Shown: positions 11,134 to 20,543, counted from the stretch's first letter. The stretch: DNA of 64,000 nt from Oegoconia quadripuncta (GCA_949316235.1 OX438757.1:16865505-16929504); one strand, 5' to 3'. Made by a program: numbers and translations. The notes: generated by a model not told the origin, from the letters alone.

Positions 11134-11291
11134 TGCATGGTTTCGGCACATAAAAAGAATAACCAAACTGTCTCTTCCCGTGTATGTCGTAAAAAGCGAC
11201 TAAGGGACTTTGCACCAAGTATGTACAGACTTGCACGCTTTAATGGTGAGCCACACTCTGTCACGTGTGCATTTCTGTATATTTAAAGAGG
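11134..11291 (+). repeat. Repeat H copy 1
   Basis: Marks: 'TGGTTTCGGCACATAAAAAG', 'CTCTTCCCGTG', 'GTCGTAAAAAGCGACTAAGG', 'GTGTGCATTTCTGTATAT'. H is a dispersed element of about 260 bp with at least ten copies here. A fuller version is at 53708-53985. No coding capacity is apparent; class unknown. Confidence 0.7.
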
Positions 11292-11299
11292 TTTTTTTT

Positions 11300-11405
11300 A
11301 ATAAAGATTTCGGACACACCATTCATCTAGAGGTTAAATAATCCAAGCTTATACTATGGACAACGGATAAACATACATAAATATTTATATAAACATCCAT
11401 TACTC
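11300..11405 (-). repeat. SINE C 3' half
   Basis: 'ATTTCGGACACACCATTCAT', 'CTTATACTATGGACAACGGA' and 'ATATTTATATAAACATCCAT' match the 3' half of SINE C in reverse. The tRNA head is absent. Confidence 0.7.
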
Positions 11406-11885
11406 TTTCTTTTTTATGGATAACTAGATACGCGTTTGACCACAATCTCACTTGATGGAAAGTGATGATGTGGCCGAAGATGAAGCACGCGATCTCAGTA
11501 GATGCCTATTCACCCTGCGCTTGAAAATCCCAAGGTTGTAGGATTCAGGAAAGACTGACGCCGGAAGGGAGTTTCATGCCTTGGCTGTTCGCATTATGAA
11601 CGAAGAGTCGAACCACTTAGTGCGAATGTTCGGTATGTTAACTACATACGGGTGGAATCTCTCCCCGCGCCTAGTAGTCCGAAGATGAAATGGCGATGGT
11701 GGAATAAGATTGTGCAATTCCAACGCACCCTCACCGAAGTGCATCCAGTAAAAGACTGAGAGACAGGCGACCTTGCGACGGTGTTCGAGGATCTGCAATT
11801 TAGCAGTGATCGAATGGTCACTAATGAGTCTTTTGACGGCGTTCCACAGAATCGAGTGCAGCCAACTGGTATTCGGGAATAAATG
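11405..11885 (-). pseudogene. LINE G ORF2 C-terminus and 3' end, copy 1
   Basis: On the reverse strand the frame reads LEHRRKVACLSVFYWMHFGE, LHNLIPPSPFH, NIPNIRTKWFDSSFIMRTAK, then AKA-stop-NSLPASVFPESYNLG, ending SSLSIK-stop near 11448. The in-frame TGA replaces the Trp of the usual AKAWNSLP. This is the C-terminal part of a non-LTR retrotransposon reverse transcriptase (Jockey/CR1-like, from memory). The 3' UTR ends in an A-rich tail at about 11405-11415 and resembles the SINE A tail. Confidence 0.85.
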
Positions 11886-12032
11886 AGTAATGAAGGGTTA
11901 AATACTTGAATTGTTATTCAGAAATGCATTCACAACAGCAGTATAATATAATATAATACAAGATTTACGAATAATAATCAACCAACTTATGACATGGAGT
12001 TTTTGCAAAAAAATTCCGAAAAACACCAAATA

Positions 12033-12347
12033 TACCGGATGAGTTTTTTTATCGCAAAGAAAAAAATAGGGCATGTTGGGTAAGTGAAATAGAATTTATT
12101 GGCATAGGAAGTTTTTTTTTTTTTTTTTAAAACGCACGCCCCCCTTTGTTGCATACTCTCACTCTCACCTCATATTTTTTCCAAGTTTTCTTTATTTATT
12201 TAATTTAATGATATAATTATATGGAATAGGCTACAAACGCGACCGTCAAATGACACAATTAACGCTTTATTCTATGACAGTTTGAAAAAAAAAAAACTCC
12301 CTATACCAATACCTTCTATTTCACTAATATGCCCAGTAGTTGAATAA
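12033..12347. mobile_element. Long-TIR element U copy 1
   Basis: Left end 'TATACCGGATGAGTTTTTTT' then 'GGGCATGTTGGGTAAGTGAA'. The right side holds the inverted 'TTCTATTTCACTAATATGCC'. The right terminus is cut off by SINE A at 12348. Inverted ends are about 85 bp, long for a MITE. Copy 2 at 16827-17207 is complete. Confidence 0.7.
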
Positions 12348-12688
12348 TTTTTTTTTAGCACAATGGGTTAGCACTTGACCTCAACCACACCTGATGTTAA
12401 GTGAAGATGAGGCCGAAGGTGGTAGCGTAATGACCCGGAAACCCCATCTTATTTGGGAGACTGGCTATCTTATCTCTGACAACCGGAACACAACAATGCT
12501 ATTAACATTGCTGCTTGGCGGCAGATTTAGATAAGATGGTGGTAGCTAGCCAGGCGGACATTTAAAATGCCCAACCAACAACCAAACCGAGTACTCCGTA
12601 CAGTAAGCATGTACTCCGCTGGGGATCGAAACCGCGACCCCCGAATCGTAAACCCAAGTTTCTTTACATTGAGCCACGGAGGTGGTTA
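12348..12688 (-). repeat. SINE A, full length
   Basis: Complete reverse copy with T run, tail block, body and head. In sense orientation the head reads 'ACCTCCGTGGCTCAATGTAA' (A-box-like) and, about 40 bp on, a B-box-like 'GGTTTCGATCCCC'. These resemble RNA polymerase III internal promoter boxes inherited from a tRNA. It truncates element U on its left. Confidence 0.92.
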
Positions 12689-12689
12689 A

Positions 12690-13225
12690 AACCTTGGAAC
12701 ATTATATGGAACACTAATGCGCTCAGTCCGACACGCGCTTGACCTGTTTTATAAATATTTAGAAATATTAGTTTGTTTAGCTGTAAAGTATCAGAAGTGA
12801 CATGAACGGACAGACATGTCAGGAAGATGTCATAAACAAATGAAGTCAATAGTCTTCAAGTGGCCCGCGTGGATCGAACCAATTGACCGATGCATTTAGT
12901 TACGAGTACCTACATGTAGAGGTACAATTAATTCTGCCAGACCTGCATTCTACCTACAGTGTTGCGGTTTTTAGGACAGGTCGGGACTAGCGTTGAAAAT
13001 TCCGAAGGACAATAAGGTTTTTCCATGTTATTTGCCTGTTACATTGATAAGAACCAAAACAAGTGACGTTTCCATGACGTTTCATATATTTTTTTATTAT
13101 AAGTACCAAAGGTATTGAAGGAGTGTTTATTTGAATAAATTACATTAAAATCTCCTTAGTACGCGATAATCCAGCAACGGTAACGTCAAGTCGCCAACCA
13201 ACTTGGAAAAACACTAATTTACTAG
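12690..13225. other. Unassigned DNA
   Basis: No recognised repeat or gene. Confidence 0.45.
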
Positions 13226-13229
13226 TTTT

Positions 13230-13303
13230 TGTTTTCATATCGAACCCGGAGCTCCTAAATTGGGAGACCGTGTCTTAACCGCTGAGCCACCGACGCTCCA
13301 CTA
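13230..13303 (-). repeat. SINE D head fragment
   Basis: Reverse strand reads the D head: 'GCGTCGGTGGCTCAGCGGTT', 'AAGACACGGTCTCCCAATTT', and a B-box-like 'GGGTTCGA'. Only about 70 bp is present, so the SINE is cut within its tRNA-derived part. It is not a working tRNA gene, because the acceptor stem cannot be formed. Confidence 0.8.
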
Positions 13304-13794
13304 ATGCCAGAATCATTAATTTCTAAATGCACGTGAAATTATCAATAACAAACTTAATTTTGCGGTCAATATCATTAGATAGTCTAGATAACTAACGACT
13401 TAATTAAGTTTGCCACGTGTTAGGCTCGAAACAGCACGACTCCTACCGTCTTTTTTCCTCTGACGAAGTTCGCAAATGAATCTGTATGATATTGATATTG
13501 TCTGTCAGTCAACAATTAGCGTGCTAGGTCGTGGTGGTATGACCACGCTACAGCCAATCAGAGGCAATTAACCACGTGCGCCACCGCAAGTAGGTCAACG
13601 AAGAGTTACAGTCACATGGAGGTGATGTGATGTAACAATCAATGTGATTTGGTTTGCTATGTTTGACGTTTCGCTTTGCTATTTATGGTTAAGGATGTTT
13701 ATGACTTATTCAAGATGTCATTGGTATTTTGTGGGGATTTATTGACAGGATAGTTTATTATAATAGGTACAATAGAACTACTTTTTGTGTACTA

Positions 13795-13906
13795 CTTTTA
13801 TCTCACTCGGTCCCAATTTCACTGTGTATATTTTCACATTTCATGTAATAATAATATGTGTGTCGCTAAATGGGTCAAATAAACGATTGTTATTCTTATT
13901 CTTAAC
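13795..13906 (+). repeat. LINE 3' end W with (TTCTTA)n tail, copy 1
   Basis: 'TCACTGTGTATATTTTCACA', 'ATAATATGTGTGTCGCTAAA', 'TGGGTCAAATAAACGATTGT' and then repeated TTATTC. Matches 44925-45015 closely. The repeated hexamer tail suggests the 3' terminus of a non-LTR retrotransposon. No ORF is included. Confidence 0.7.
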
Positions 13907-13944
13907 TATCTCGTTTATTTCCGTGGGTATAAAAAAGAAATTTC

Positions 13945-14090
13945 CACCAAAAGTGTTAACGGCGATGGGCTCAACCCCGGCCATGTGTGCATTTCTGTAT
14001 ATTTCGTATGGTGAACCGTGGATGTTGTGCTTGGAACACCTAAATACTAATGTTAGGGATATCTCTGACCACTCCATTTGAGATAAAGGT
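13945..14090 (+). repeat. Repeat H copy 2 (3' part)
   Basis: 'GGCGATGGGCTCAACCCCGG', 'GTGTGCATTTCTGTATATTT', 'GGTGAACCGTGGATGTTG', 'ATCTCTGACCACTCCATTTG'. The sense 5' half of H is absent. Overlapping 78- and 98-codon frames on both strands are artefacts of this repeat. Confidence 0.75.
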
Positions 14091-14227
14091 ATGTAATATT
14101 TCTTTCATATTTGATAGATGAAACATATTCCGGGGAAAAAGAATGCTATTTAACTTCTATCCTTAATATATTTTTCCCGCTAATTAGTAAATAGCGGTAA
14201 AAATCATAGCGGGAAAAGTGTGATGAC

Positions 14228-14432
14228 TACTGAGTGTCGGTGGCTCAGCGGTTAAGACGCGGTCTCCCAATTTTTGAAGGCCGAGTTCGATTCCCAGGCA
14301 GGCCATGAACCAATGAGTTTTTAAATTTAATTTAATTACCAATTTAAATTTAATTTAGTCCCCAACCCGAATTGGGCTAGCGTGGTGGACTATGGCCCAT
14401 ACTCCCTCATATACGAGGGAAGGCCTATATAT
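14228..14432 (+). repeat. SINE D with internal deletion
   Basis: Head 'GTGTCGGTGGCTCAGCGGTT', core 'AAATTTAATTTAATTAC', then a jump to 'GTCCCCAACCCGAATTGGGC' and 'CTCCCTCATATACGAGGGAA'. The middle of the SINE is missing compared with 34366-34671. The AAATTTAATTT phrase is duplicated at the deletion point. Confidence 0.88.
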
Positions 14433-14554
14433 AAATAGACATGAAATTGACTTTTCTGTACTCTTATTAGGCAAGTATACCTATATGTATTTCCAAGAAT
14501 AGATAACTACCTCGTCTCAATATTTAAATTAAAGTAAAAGAATTGAGCCCTTTT

Positions 14555-14683
14555 CTTATGCACAACGGGTTAGCACTTGACCTCAATCACACCTGATGTT
14601 AAGCGAAGATGAGGCCGAAGAAGGTGGAAGCGTACTGACCCGGAAACCTAAATATTTGGGGAACTGGCTATCTTATCTCTGAC
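14555..14683 (-). repeat. SINE A 3' fragment
   Basis: Reverse tail and body only: 'ATGCACAACGGGTTAGCACT' to 'GGCTATCTTATCTCTGAC'. It carries a small duplication ('GAAGAAGG') beside the GGTGGAAGCG block. Confidence 0.88.
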
Positions 14684-14689
14684 TCGCTA

Positions 14690-15200
14690 GGCGTCTTATT
14701 CACGTTTGGGCCACTTCTAGTAAATCTAATTCTGCGATCACTCAAACATACGATGTCGTTGCCAATTGCTTACTATTTTTATATTATGGTATTTTAATTA
14801 TTTAAACTGTTGCAGTGTCTAATCTGATGGATCACAATGCTTGAGGACACTATCAATAAGTCATAGTCGATTACGAAGCAATTCTGTAATTGTCTTTATT
14901 TTATTCGGATTTTAATAAATGATTATAATAGCGACTGTACTTATACCCTTAAAAAATTTCGAAGGGCAAGTATTTCATTTTCGGCCATATTCTTCATTAT
15001 TTTTTGCACAGTTTGGGAACTCAAGCCTCTACTATTCATGATATCTACCTATTTAGGAATTAATATATGAGGCTAATACAAACTTAATAAAAAAGACTAA
15101 ATACTTTGACATTTAAAAAGCAAAGATAAACCTTTAATAAAATAACACCGAAATGATACAAACTCCTTGGTTTTTAAAGAGAAAAAGCATATAAAATTGT
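14690..15200. other. Unassigned AT-rich DNA
   Basis: Nothing assignable was seen. Confidence 0.45.
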
Positions 15201-15207
15201 TATTTCC

Positions 15208-15345
15208 TATGTTGGGTTTGCTGGAAGATATCTCTTTTAGGGATAAGCTCGCCTTTTGTATATCTTACTCTTAAGTATCACTGTAATTGTTTTTTGTGTA
15301 TGCAATAAAGTGTTAAATAAATAAAATAAATAAATAAAATTTTTA
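15208..15345 (+). repeat. LINE 3' UTR end with AATAAA-type tail
   Basis: 'TTTGCTGGAAGATATCTCTT' and 'TTAGGGATAAGCTCGCCTTT', then 'GTATGCAATAAAGTG' and a tail of repeated AAATAA. Related reverse copies occur at 41244-41484 and 43360-43490. This is a widespread lepidopteran LINE 3' end; no coding part is present. Confidence 0.7.
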
Positions 15346-15476
15346 AAATCCTAAAATTCGTTGTAGAGATGAGCGCAAGAAGATTCGCTTACCTACACTT
15401 GATGAAATACAGGTAATCATAGTAACGAACTATCTTTTTAAAAATATTTATTTAGACTCTACCATTCTTGTATGTC

Positions 15477-15981
15477 AAATCAAATCAAATCAAAAATATT
15501 TTATTCAATGTAGGACACAAAAATATCACTTATTGGAAGTCAACATGTTATTTGTTTTAAACTACATCGCTTCACAAGGTGTTATGGCTAGGGAGAAGAA
15601 GCGACAAGAAACTTCGCAACAACACATCTTTTCAAATGGTTTCCATCTTTACAATAATATTACATTTTATATTACATATTACAAAACAAAAGCAATTAAC
15701 ATAACGACCAGCTAACACCAGACCTCTTTATCGCCTAAATAATCATCTATCCTGTAATAACCCTTCTTACACAGAGCTTCTTTAATGTGGCGTTTAAATT
15801 TTTGCTCTGTTAAACTCAATACATGTTCTGGTATTTTATTGTAAAAGCGTATGCTATGTCCCACAAAGGATGTGCTAACCTTGCTAAATTGTGGAATTTC
15901 AATTTTATTTTTGTTTCTAGTATTCAAATTATGATTATCAGTATGTTTACGAAATAGGCATATATTTTTGCGTACATACAT
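15477..15981 (-). pseudogene. LINE F ORF2 C-terminus, 3' UTR and (TTTGA)n tail
   Basis: The reverse-strand frame 15712-15981 encodes 89 residues. They include HTDNHNLNTRNKNKIEIPQF, SFVGHSIRFYNKIPEHV and LCKKGYYRIDDYLGDKEVW, then a stop. This is the characteristic C-terminus of Jockey/CR1-like non-LTR ORF2 proteins. An in-frame TAA lies three codons upstream of the first Met, so the copy is 5'-truncated or decayed. The 3' UTR runs left to 15477-15495, where TCAAA repeats form the element's tail. Confidence 0.88.
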
Positions 15982-16139
15982 TATATGTTACGTGTTTCTG
16001 TAATATTTAAATAAAAGGTTCATCTATCTATCATATTATTGTCAACAGTAAAAGAATATCGCAATGAAAACTGCAGATTATCTAACCAATTCAAACACCT
16101 AAGGACTTATTTAAGAAAACAATAAAACCTAGTTTGTAT

Positions 16140-16330
16140 TTTGCGGCCGCCTTGTTACTCTATATACACCCGAAAACATTACCCACCTTCCTGGGACAGT
16201 CTGATAAAAAATGGAAAACGTTCGAATACAAAATTTTCACTAACACACCGGGTAGAAGGCCAAACCGAGCGCCGCGCAGTCTACGGGCGGCGCAGGCGCA
16301 ATCGGGGCCGCAGCACGCACACACACTCCT
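16140..16330. other. GC-rich island
   Basis: Contrasts with the AT-rich surroundings: 'GCGGCCGCC' near 16143 and 'GCGCCGCGCAGTCTACGGGC' with 'GGCGGCGCAGGCGC' at about 16267-16300. No TATA box, start region or conserved exon could be tied to it. It may be a remnant promoter or an unrecognised element. Confidence 0.35.
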
Positions 16331-16826
16331 CATGTAACCAGTTTACGTGCGTAATTTTCCAGTTTTCCTCAAATACATGGCGACACTATCAGGCCGGATT
16401 GTGAAATTTTCTCAGATTTATATTTCGAAAAGTAATTAAACTAAATTATTTGACTAGGAAACAGTCCGTGCCATGTGTATGTGGTAAATTACACGCATTT
16501 AGTTCCGGGTTTATTTCGAAATAACCATACGCCAACTGTGTTGCGCACTAGTAAAATCTTGGATAATCTTACCCTGTTAAGTAGGTATTTTTGTTTTGCA
16601 GGAAAATGTGTGTGCTGTATTAAAATCTACGTCATGTTCGAACGCACTGAATAGACAAGTGTTATGTAAATTCGTCAATGTATGCTTGAATTGCATGCGG
16701 GCGTAATCTAGGCAATGATAAGGCGTCGTGGAAACTATATGGTATTTGTTTCACGCTAAACAGTTTCGTGGAAAAGGTGATCCCATGCATACCAAAATAT
16801 AATGTTTGTAAATATGTCAATCTCGT

Positions 16827-17207
16827 TATACCGAATGCGTTTTTTACGTACGAAAGAAATAGGGAATATTAGATAAGTGAAATAGAAGGTATTGGCATAG
16901 GTAGTTTAATTTTTTTTTCAAAACCATCATCGAAGAGAGCTTTGTTTCACTTGACGGTCGTGGTTGTAGCCACATAATTACATCATTAAATTAAAAAAAA
17001 ACTTGAAGAAAATTTCATGACTTCCAAATAAATTTCGGCATGATAGGAACCCTACGACTCCCGCCAGTCGCATGCAATCTCTGGCAAGGGCGCGTGCGTC
17101 GATAATGGTTTTGAAAAAAAAAAAACTACTTATGCCAATAACTTCCATTTCACTTACCTAATATGCCCTTTGTATTTCCTTACGGTAAAAAAAACTCATA
17201 CGGTATA
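16827..17207. mobile_element. Long-TIR element U copy 2, complete
   Basis: Left 'TATACCGAATGCGTTTTTTA', 'GATAAGTGAAATAGAAGGTA', 'TTGGCATAGGTAGTTTAATT'. The right end is the inverse: 'ACTACTTATGCCAATAACTT', 'TTTCACTTACCTAATATGCC' and finally 'CTCATACGGTATA'. Inverted ends of about 85-90 bp enclose about 200 bp without a transposase. The superfamily is unclear. Confidence 0.75.
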
Positions 17208-17287
17208 AATACATCCAAATGTCCGTCCATTCAACTTCCAATTACTTAATATCGAGATGGAATTTAAATATAAACTAGAACAAATGT

Positions 17288-17690
17288 AAAAAATTGGGGC
17301 CGCGAGGCAAGGTACCCAAAACGCTGGCGGCGTTTCCTCGTTGTATGCAGATACTTAAGCGTTGGGCGAGGAAACAACCAGCTCTCGGGTCACCAGTGAC
17401 ATCGACTAAGCTCTTTGAAATGTCAAAGAAAACTTTAAGAGCGCCCGGCCACCAAGGACCTAAAGTTTCGACTCCGAAAGCTAGAAAAATCTATTCGGAA
17501 CCGATGTCTCTATATTTGTGAATTTTGATGTTTTCCGCCGTCTCGGCGGCTGCACCTGGCCTCCTTGAGGTTCCTTGGAGGTGAGACGCGGCGAGAGTGT
17601 CAACACAAGTGGCATCCCACACTAAGGCCCGACCCATACTCCAAGGAATCAAGGTCATTCCGTCCAGTCTCTTGCCGTAATATCCAAGTA
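17288..17690 (-). pseudogene. LINE Y ORF2 C-terminal relic, copy 1
   Basis: One reverse-strand frame runs YYGKRLDGMTLIPWSMGRAL, VWDATCVDTLAASHLQGTS, then a stop near 17490, then IFLAFGVETLGPWWPGAL, TGDPRAGCFLAQRLSIC and IQRGNAASVLGTLPRGP. Only one internal stop interrupts about 130 codons. The end 'QRGNAASVLGTLP' is one I recall from reverse-transcriptase-related ORFs of metazoan non-LTR elements. The plus-strand 75-codon frame at 17294-17521 is its antisense shadow. A second copy is at 52031-52340. Confidence 0.75.
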
Positions 17691-17762
17691 ATATTATAAA
17701 TACGAAAGCTTGGATGTTTGTTTGTTGCTCCATCAAGGTGAAACGGATGAATTTGATGGACT
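17688..17762 (+). mobile_element. Lep1-like Helitron fragment E1
   Basis: 'AATATTATAAATACGAAAGC', 'TTGGATGTTTGTTTGTTGCT' and 'GGTGAAACGGATGAATTTGA' match the 5' part of the Lep1/ISE2-like non-autonomous Helitron family. Only about 75 bp remain, squeezed between LINE Y and a SINE A tail. Confidence 0.75.
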
Positions 17763-17837
17763 AGCTTCATCTTCACTTAACATCAGGTGTGATTGAGGTC
17801 AAGTGCGAACCCGTCGTGCATAAAAAAAAAAAAAAAA
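17763..17837 (+). repeat. SINE A 3' tail fragment
   Basis: Sense tail 'CATCTTCACTTAACATCAGG', 'GTGATTGAGGTCAAGTGCG', 'CCGTCGTGCATAAAAAAA'. Extremely 5'-truncated, with a long poly-A run. Confidence 0.85.
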
Positions 17838-17839
17838 CG

Positions 17840-17965
17840 TACATGATGCTATAATACACAAGCTATATTTGACGATGTCAAAAAACTATGCTCAAATAGT
17901 GCACAAAAAATTGTGCCACTGTAGTTTAAGAGTTATTCAATATTTTAAGTGAACATTCTGGCGTC
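17840..17965 (+). repeat. Repeat X fragment
   Basis: 'GATGCTATAATACACAAGCT', 'CAAATAGTGCACAAAAAATT' and 'TTTAAGAGTTATTCAATATT' match the left arm of the foldback element at 57860-58400. Confidence 0.7.
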
Positions 17966-17998
17966 ACCTCATCCTCATTCTTAAAATTGTCCAATTTA

Positions 17999-18144
17999 GG
18001 CCGCTTTTTCAGAATGTTACTCAAGCGTAGATCTGCGCTTGAGCATAGTTAGAAAGCGATGCCGCTATACAAGTTACGTAAAGCTGTCCTTTTTAACTGT
18101 CCTCAAGCGGAGATATGCTCGAGTAACATTCCGTAATACGGGCC
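17999..18144. mobile_element. Small K-like MITE, TTA target site
   Basis: A 146-bp element flanked by TTA (17996-17998 and 18145-18147). The left half reads 'CAGAATGTTACTCAAGCGTA' and the right is its imperfect complement ('TGCTCGAGTAACATTCCGTA'), ending 'ATACGGGCC'. The terminus matches MITE K (GGCCCGTATT), so the two families likely share a transposase. Confidence 0.8.
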
Positions 18145-18224
18145 TTACTTTTCAGTTATATCCCATTTCATCTGACGTATAAAACCTGTAAAATATTAAC
18201 ACATATCTATAGGAGCACCTTATA

Positions 18225-18894
18225 TTAGGTCCTTACCTATGAAATTGGCGTTTTATATGAAGAATTTCATTAAGACTGTTTTCTCCACACAATAATAATA
18301 ATAATAAATAATAAATATTTAATAACTATTTCGGACACTTACACCAATCATTTAGTCCCAAACTAAGCAAAGCTTGTGCTATGGATACTAGATGACGGAT
18401 AAACGTACATAAATATTTATATAAACATCCAAGACTTGGGAATAAATGTTGGTATTCATCATACAAATATTTATGCCTCGCGGGATTCGAACCCGCAACC
18501 ATTGGTTTCGCTGATAGGGTCACTATCAACTACACCAATCGGTCGTCAACATTTTTGATTTTTCTTTGGGAACGGCAAATCCAAATTTAGCTAAACTTTG
18601 TGTAATCGGATAACATTAAGTTAAGTATAGGCAGCGTTAATTTTTAAAAGTAACCGCTTTATAAAAGTTTCAGCGAATCTAAGAAATGATTATGGGAAGT
18701 ACATGAAAAGAGCTCTGTTCTTTTTATTATGTGATTTAGCCCCGAAATTTAAAAATATTTCATGTGAAACCTTGAAATGATATTCCATTTTCCAAATAAA
18801 AAACAAATTTGGATATAGCTTTGAAAATCGCAAGAATTGGTACATATGATTAACGAAGAAAAAAAAAACTCCAATTTCATAGGTAAAGACCCAA
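18225..18894. mobile_element. Mariner-derived MITE J interrupted by SINE C
   Basis: Same ends as 1562-1975: 'TTAGGTCCTTACCTATGAAA' on the left and the inverted 'TTTCATAGGTAAAGACCCAA' on the right, flanked by TA. After 'GTTTTCTCCACAC' a reverse SINE C intervenes, and the MITE resumes at about 18553 with 'TTTTTGATTTTTCTTTGGGA'. No transposase frame. A 78-codon reverse frame inside is fortuitous. Confidence 0.88.
18295..18550 (-). repeat. SINE C nested in mariner MITE J
   Basis: Full-length reverse SINE C. The tail is (AATAAT)n at 18289-18310. The head at about 18480-18545 reads in sense 'GACCGATTGGTGTAGTTGAT', 'GAAACCAATGGTTGCGGG' and 'TTCGAATCCCGCGAG'. The head keeps A- and B-box-like motifs but is part of a SINE, not a tRNA gene. 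Confidence 0.9.
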
Positions 18895-18935
18895 TATATA
18901 GGCAGCGACTTCATGTGTGCAAACACACATCGAGA

Positions 18936-19065
18936 AAAGTTAGCCTTGGTTGGTTGTACTCCATACCAATCAAGGCCAACCCTTCTCCTCCCGTGGACGT
19001 CGTGAAAGGCGACTAAAGGATATACATACTAACTTATACGCGGTTATGGGTGTGTCAATGCAGAG
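18936..19065 (+). repeat. Repeat H copy 3 (5' part)
   Basis: 'CCAACCCTTCTCCTCCCGTG', 'GACGTCGTGAAAGGCGACTA' and 'ACTTATACGCGGTTATGGGT'; diverged. Confidence 0.6.
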
Positions 19066-19140
19066 CTTGACTGTTAGTTAACAGTCAACATATAACCATT
19101 CAATCTTTAGATTTTATTGACTAGTGGATTTCTCATGCGA

Positions 19141-19212
19141 TGGATACAAAAAATACAAAAATACAAAAATCTTTATTTTCAAATTACAGTCGTACATTAA
19201 TTGATAAATGTA
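19141..19212 (-). repeat. LINE 3' end with ATACAAAA-type tail
   Basis: 'ACAAAAATACAAAAATC' followed by 'TTTATTTTCAAATTACAG' looks like a reverse LINE 3' terminus with a repeated tail. Short; family not assigned. Confidence 0.45.
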
Positions 19213-19290
19213 TGATTCAAAATTTGCCTTTAAATAAATTCAAAACCGTCATAGAACATAAGCTATTTAAAAAAGGTTTTGAATGATACG
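19213..19290 (+). pseudogene. LINE F ORF2 fragment, sense strand
   Basis: The plus frame reads IQNLPLNKFKTVIEHKLFKK and then GFE-stop. It is the same peptide region as the LINE F copies at 20030-20385 and 48090-48415, truncated on both sides. Confidence 0.65.
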
Positions 19291-19348
19291 TATTACGCTT
19301 TACTTTAAGCAAGCAACGACATAAGCCGTATTCAGTCTAATTATATAA

Positions 19349-19496
19349 TCCCAACTAATATTATTAATGCGAAAGTTTGTGTGTATGTATGTTTGTTACC
19401 TTTTCACGTTTAGGCTGGACGGATTTGGATGGAACTTGGTAGTTTATAGGTTCTTATTAAATGTTCCATGTGAACGAAGTCACGGGCAACAGCTAT
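19349..19496 (+). mobile_element. Lep1-like Helitron E2
   Basis: Starts after an A with 'TCCCAACTAATATTATTAAT', continues 'GCGAAAGTTTGTGTGTATG' and 'GACGGATTTGGATGGAACTT', and finishes 'GAAGTCACGGGCAACAGCTA'. Helitrons insert between A and T, start with TC and end CTRR after a hairpin. The 5' rule is met, but the 3' end is CTAT here. Non-coding, about 148 bp. Confidence 0.7.
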
Positions 19497-20027
19497 ATAT
19501 TTTCCTTTGTCGAATTGAAAATTGTAAGCCTTACTTAAAAAGAGCAATACTTGAATTTCTTGCATGCTCTTCTCTGGGGAGTTACCTTTGTGAATGAGCA
19601 GTAATTTTAATATTAAAAAAAAGATTACGTTTTCAAATGATTAAATTTATTCTATGAAATAAAAGCTTTTGACTATTGATTAGTATAGATAGGAATATGT
19701 ATATAGATTTTCCTAACAATCTAATTTCACCCGTATTTCTTATGTGGCAAAGACCAGAGTTAATGAAAATGTTATGCGACGTACTTTTTTTTTATATTCA
19801 AAAAATTAGGGGAAATTCAGCATTTTCTCCTCAGTTTGAAAAGGATGTAAATCGCACAAAAAATATGATTAATGTTTATAGCTATCCGACGAATACGGTT
19901 GAATATAGCTAGTAAGAAAAATCAATATCCGATATATGTTGATTGATTAGAGACACATTACTGTGTTGAACTGACTGATTTTTTTAATATTCACGACATT
20001 TGTGAACAGATTGTTTGAAAGGGAATA

Positions 20028-20385
20028 CCAACTCAAACTCAAAAAGCTTTTATTTCGTAAATCGAAGTTCGTAAGTTTTAAAAATAACATTTGAAAAGGT
20101 CATCATATACAAATAATGCTCATTCACAAGGCAGACTCCACAGAGAAGAACGAGCAAAGAACTCAAGGGTTGCTCTTTTTAAATAAGTATTTTTACAGTT
20201 AAGATTCGACAAAGAAAAAAAAATGGATTAGACATCGCCGAGCGGTTCATGTCTAGATATCTAGATAGTCTGAAATTTAATATGCCTTTGGTAGTTTTAA
20301 AATTTATTTAAAGGCAAATTTTGAATGTCCACTGGAACCTTATTATAAAAGCGTAGGTACATTGTCCCTCGTATGACTTAGCGAC
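20028..20385 (-). pseudogene. LINE F ORF2 C-terminus and 3' UTR
   Basis: Reverse strand: 'RFYNKVPVDIQNLPLNKFK' is encoded at about 20350-20290, then the frame is lost. The 3' UTR carries the block 'GAACGAGCAAAGAACTCAAG' and ends at the ACTCAAACTCAAAAAG tail (20028). Same family as 38145-38445 and 48090-48415. Confidence 0.8.
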
Positions 20386-20543
20386 TTTGTGTGAGCGACT
20401 GCTATGCACAGCAAGTTTTTTTTATATCTTATAGTTACATACATCCAGGGTGGTGCCCTATCTTGGTGAAGATCTGACTCTGGGGATAGAGTTCGGAACT
20501 TTACTGGAGTCGCTTTGTTTGCCAATTTCTGGCGGATTGTCTG

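Noticed and set aside
13841..14077. Overlapping open frames on both strands
   Set aside because: They cross repeat H and the LINE W tail; neither has protein-like features.
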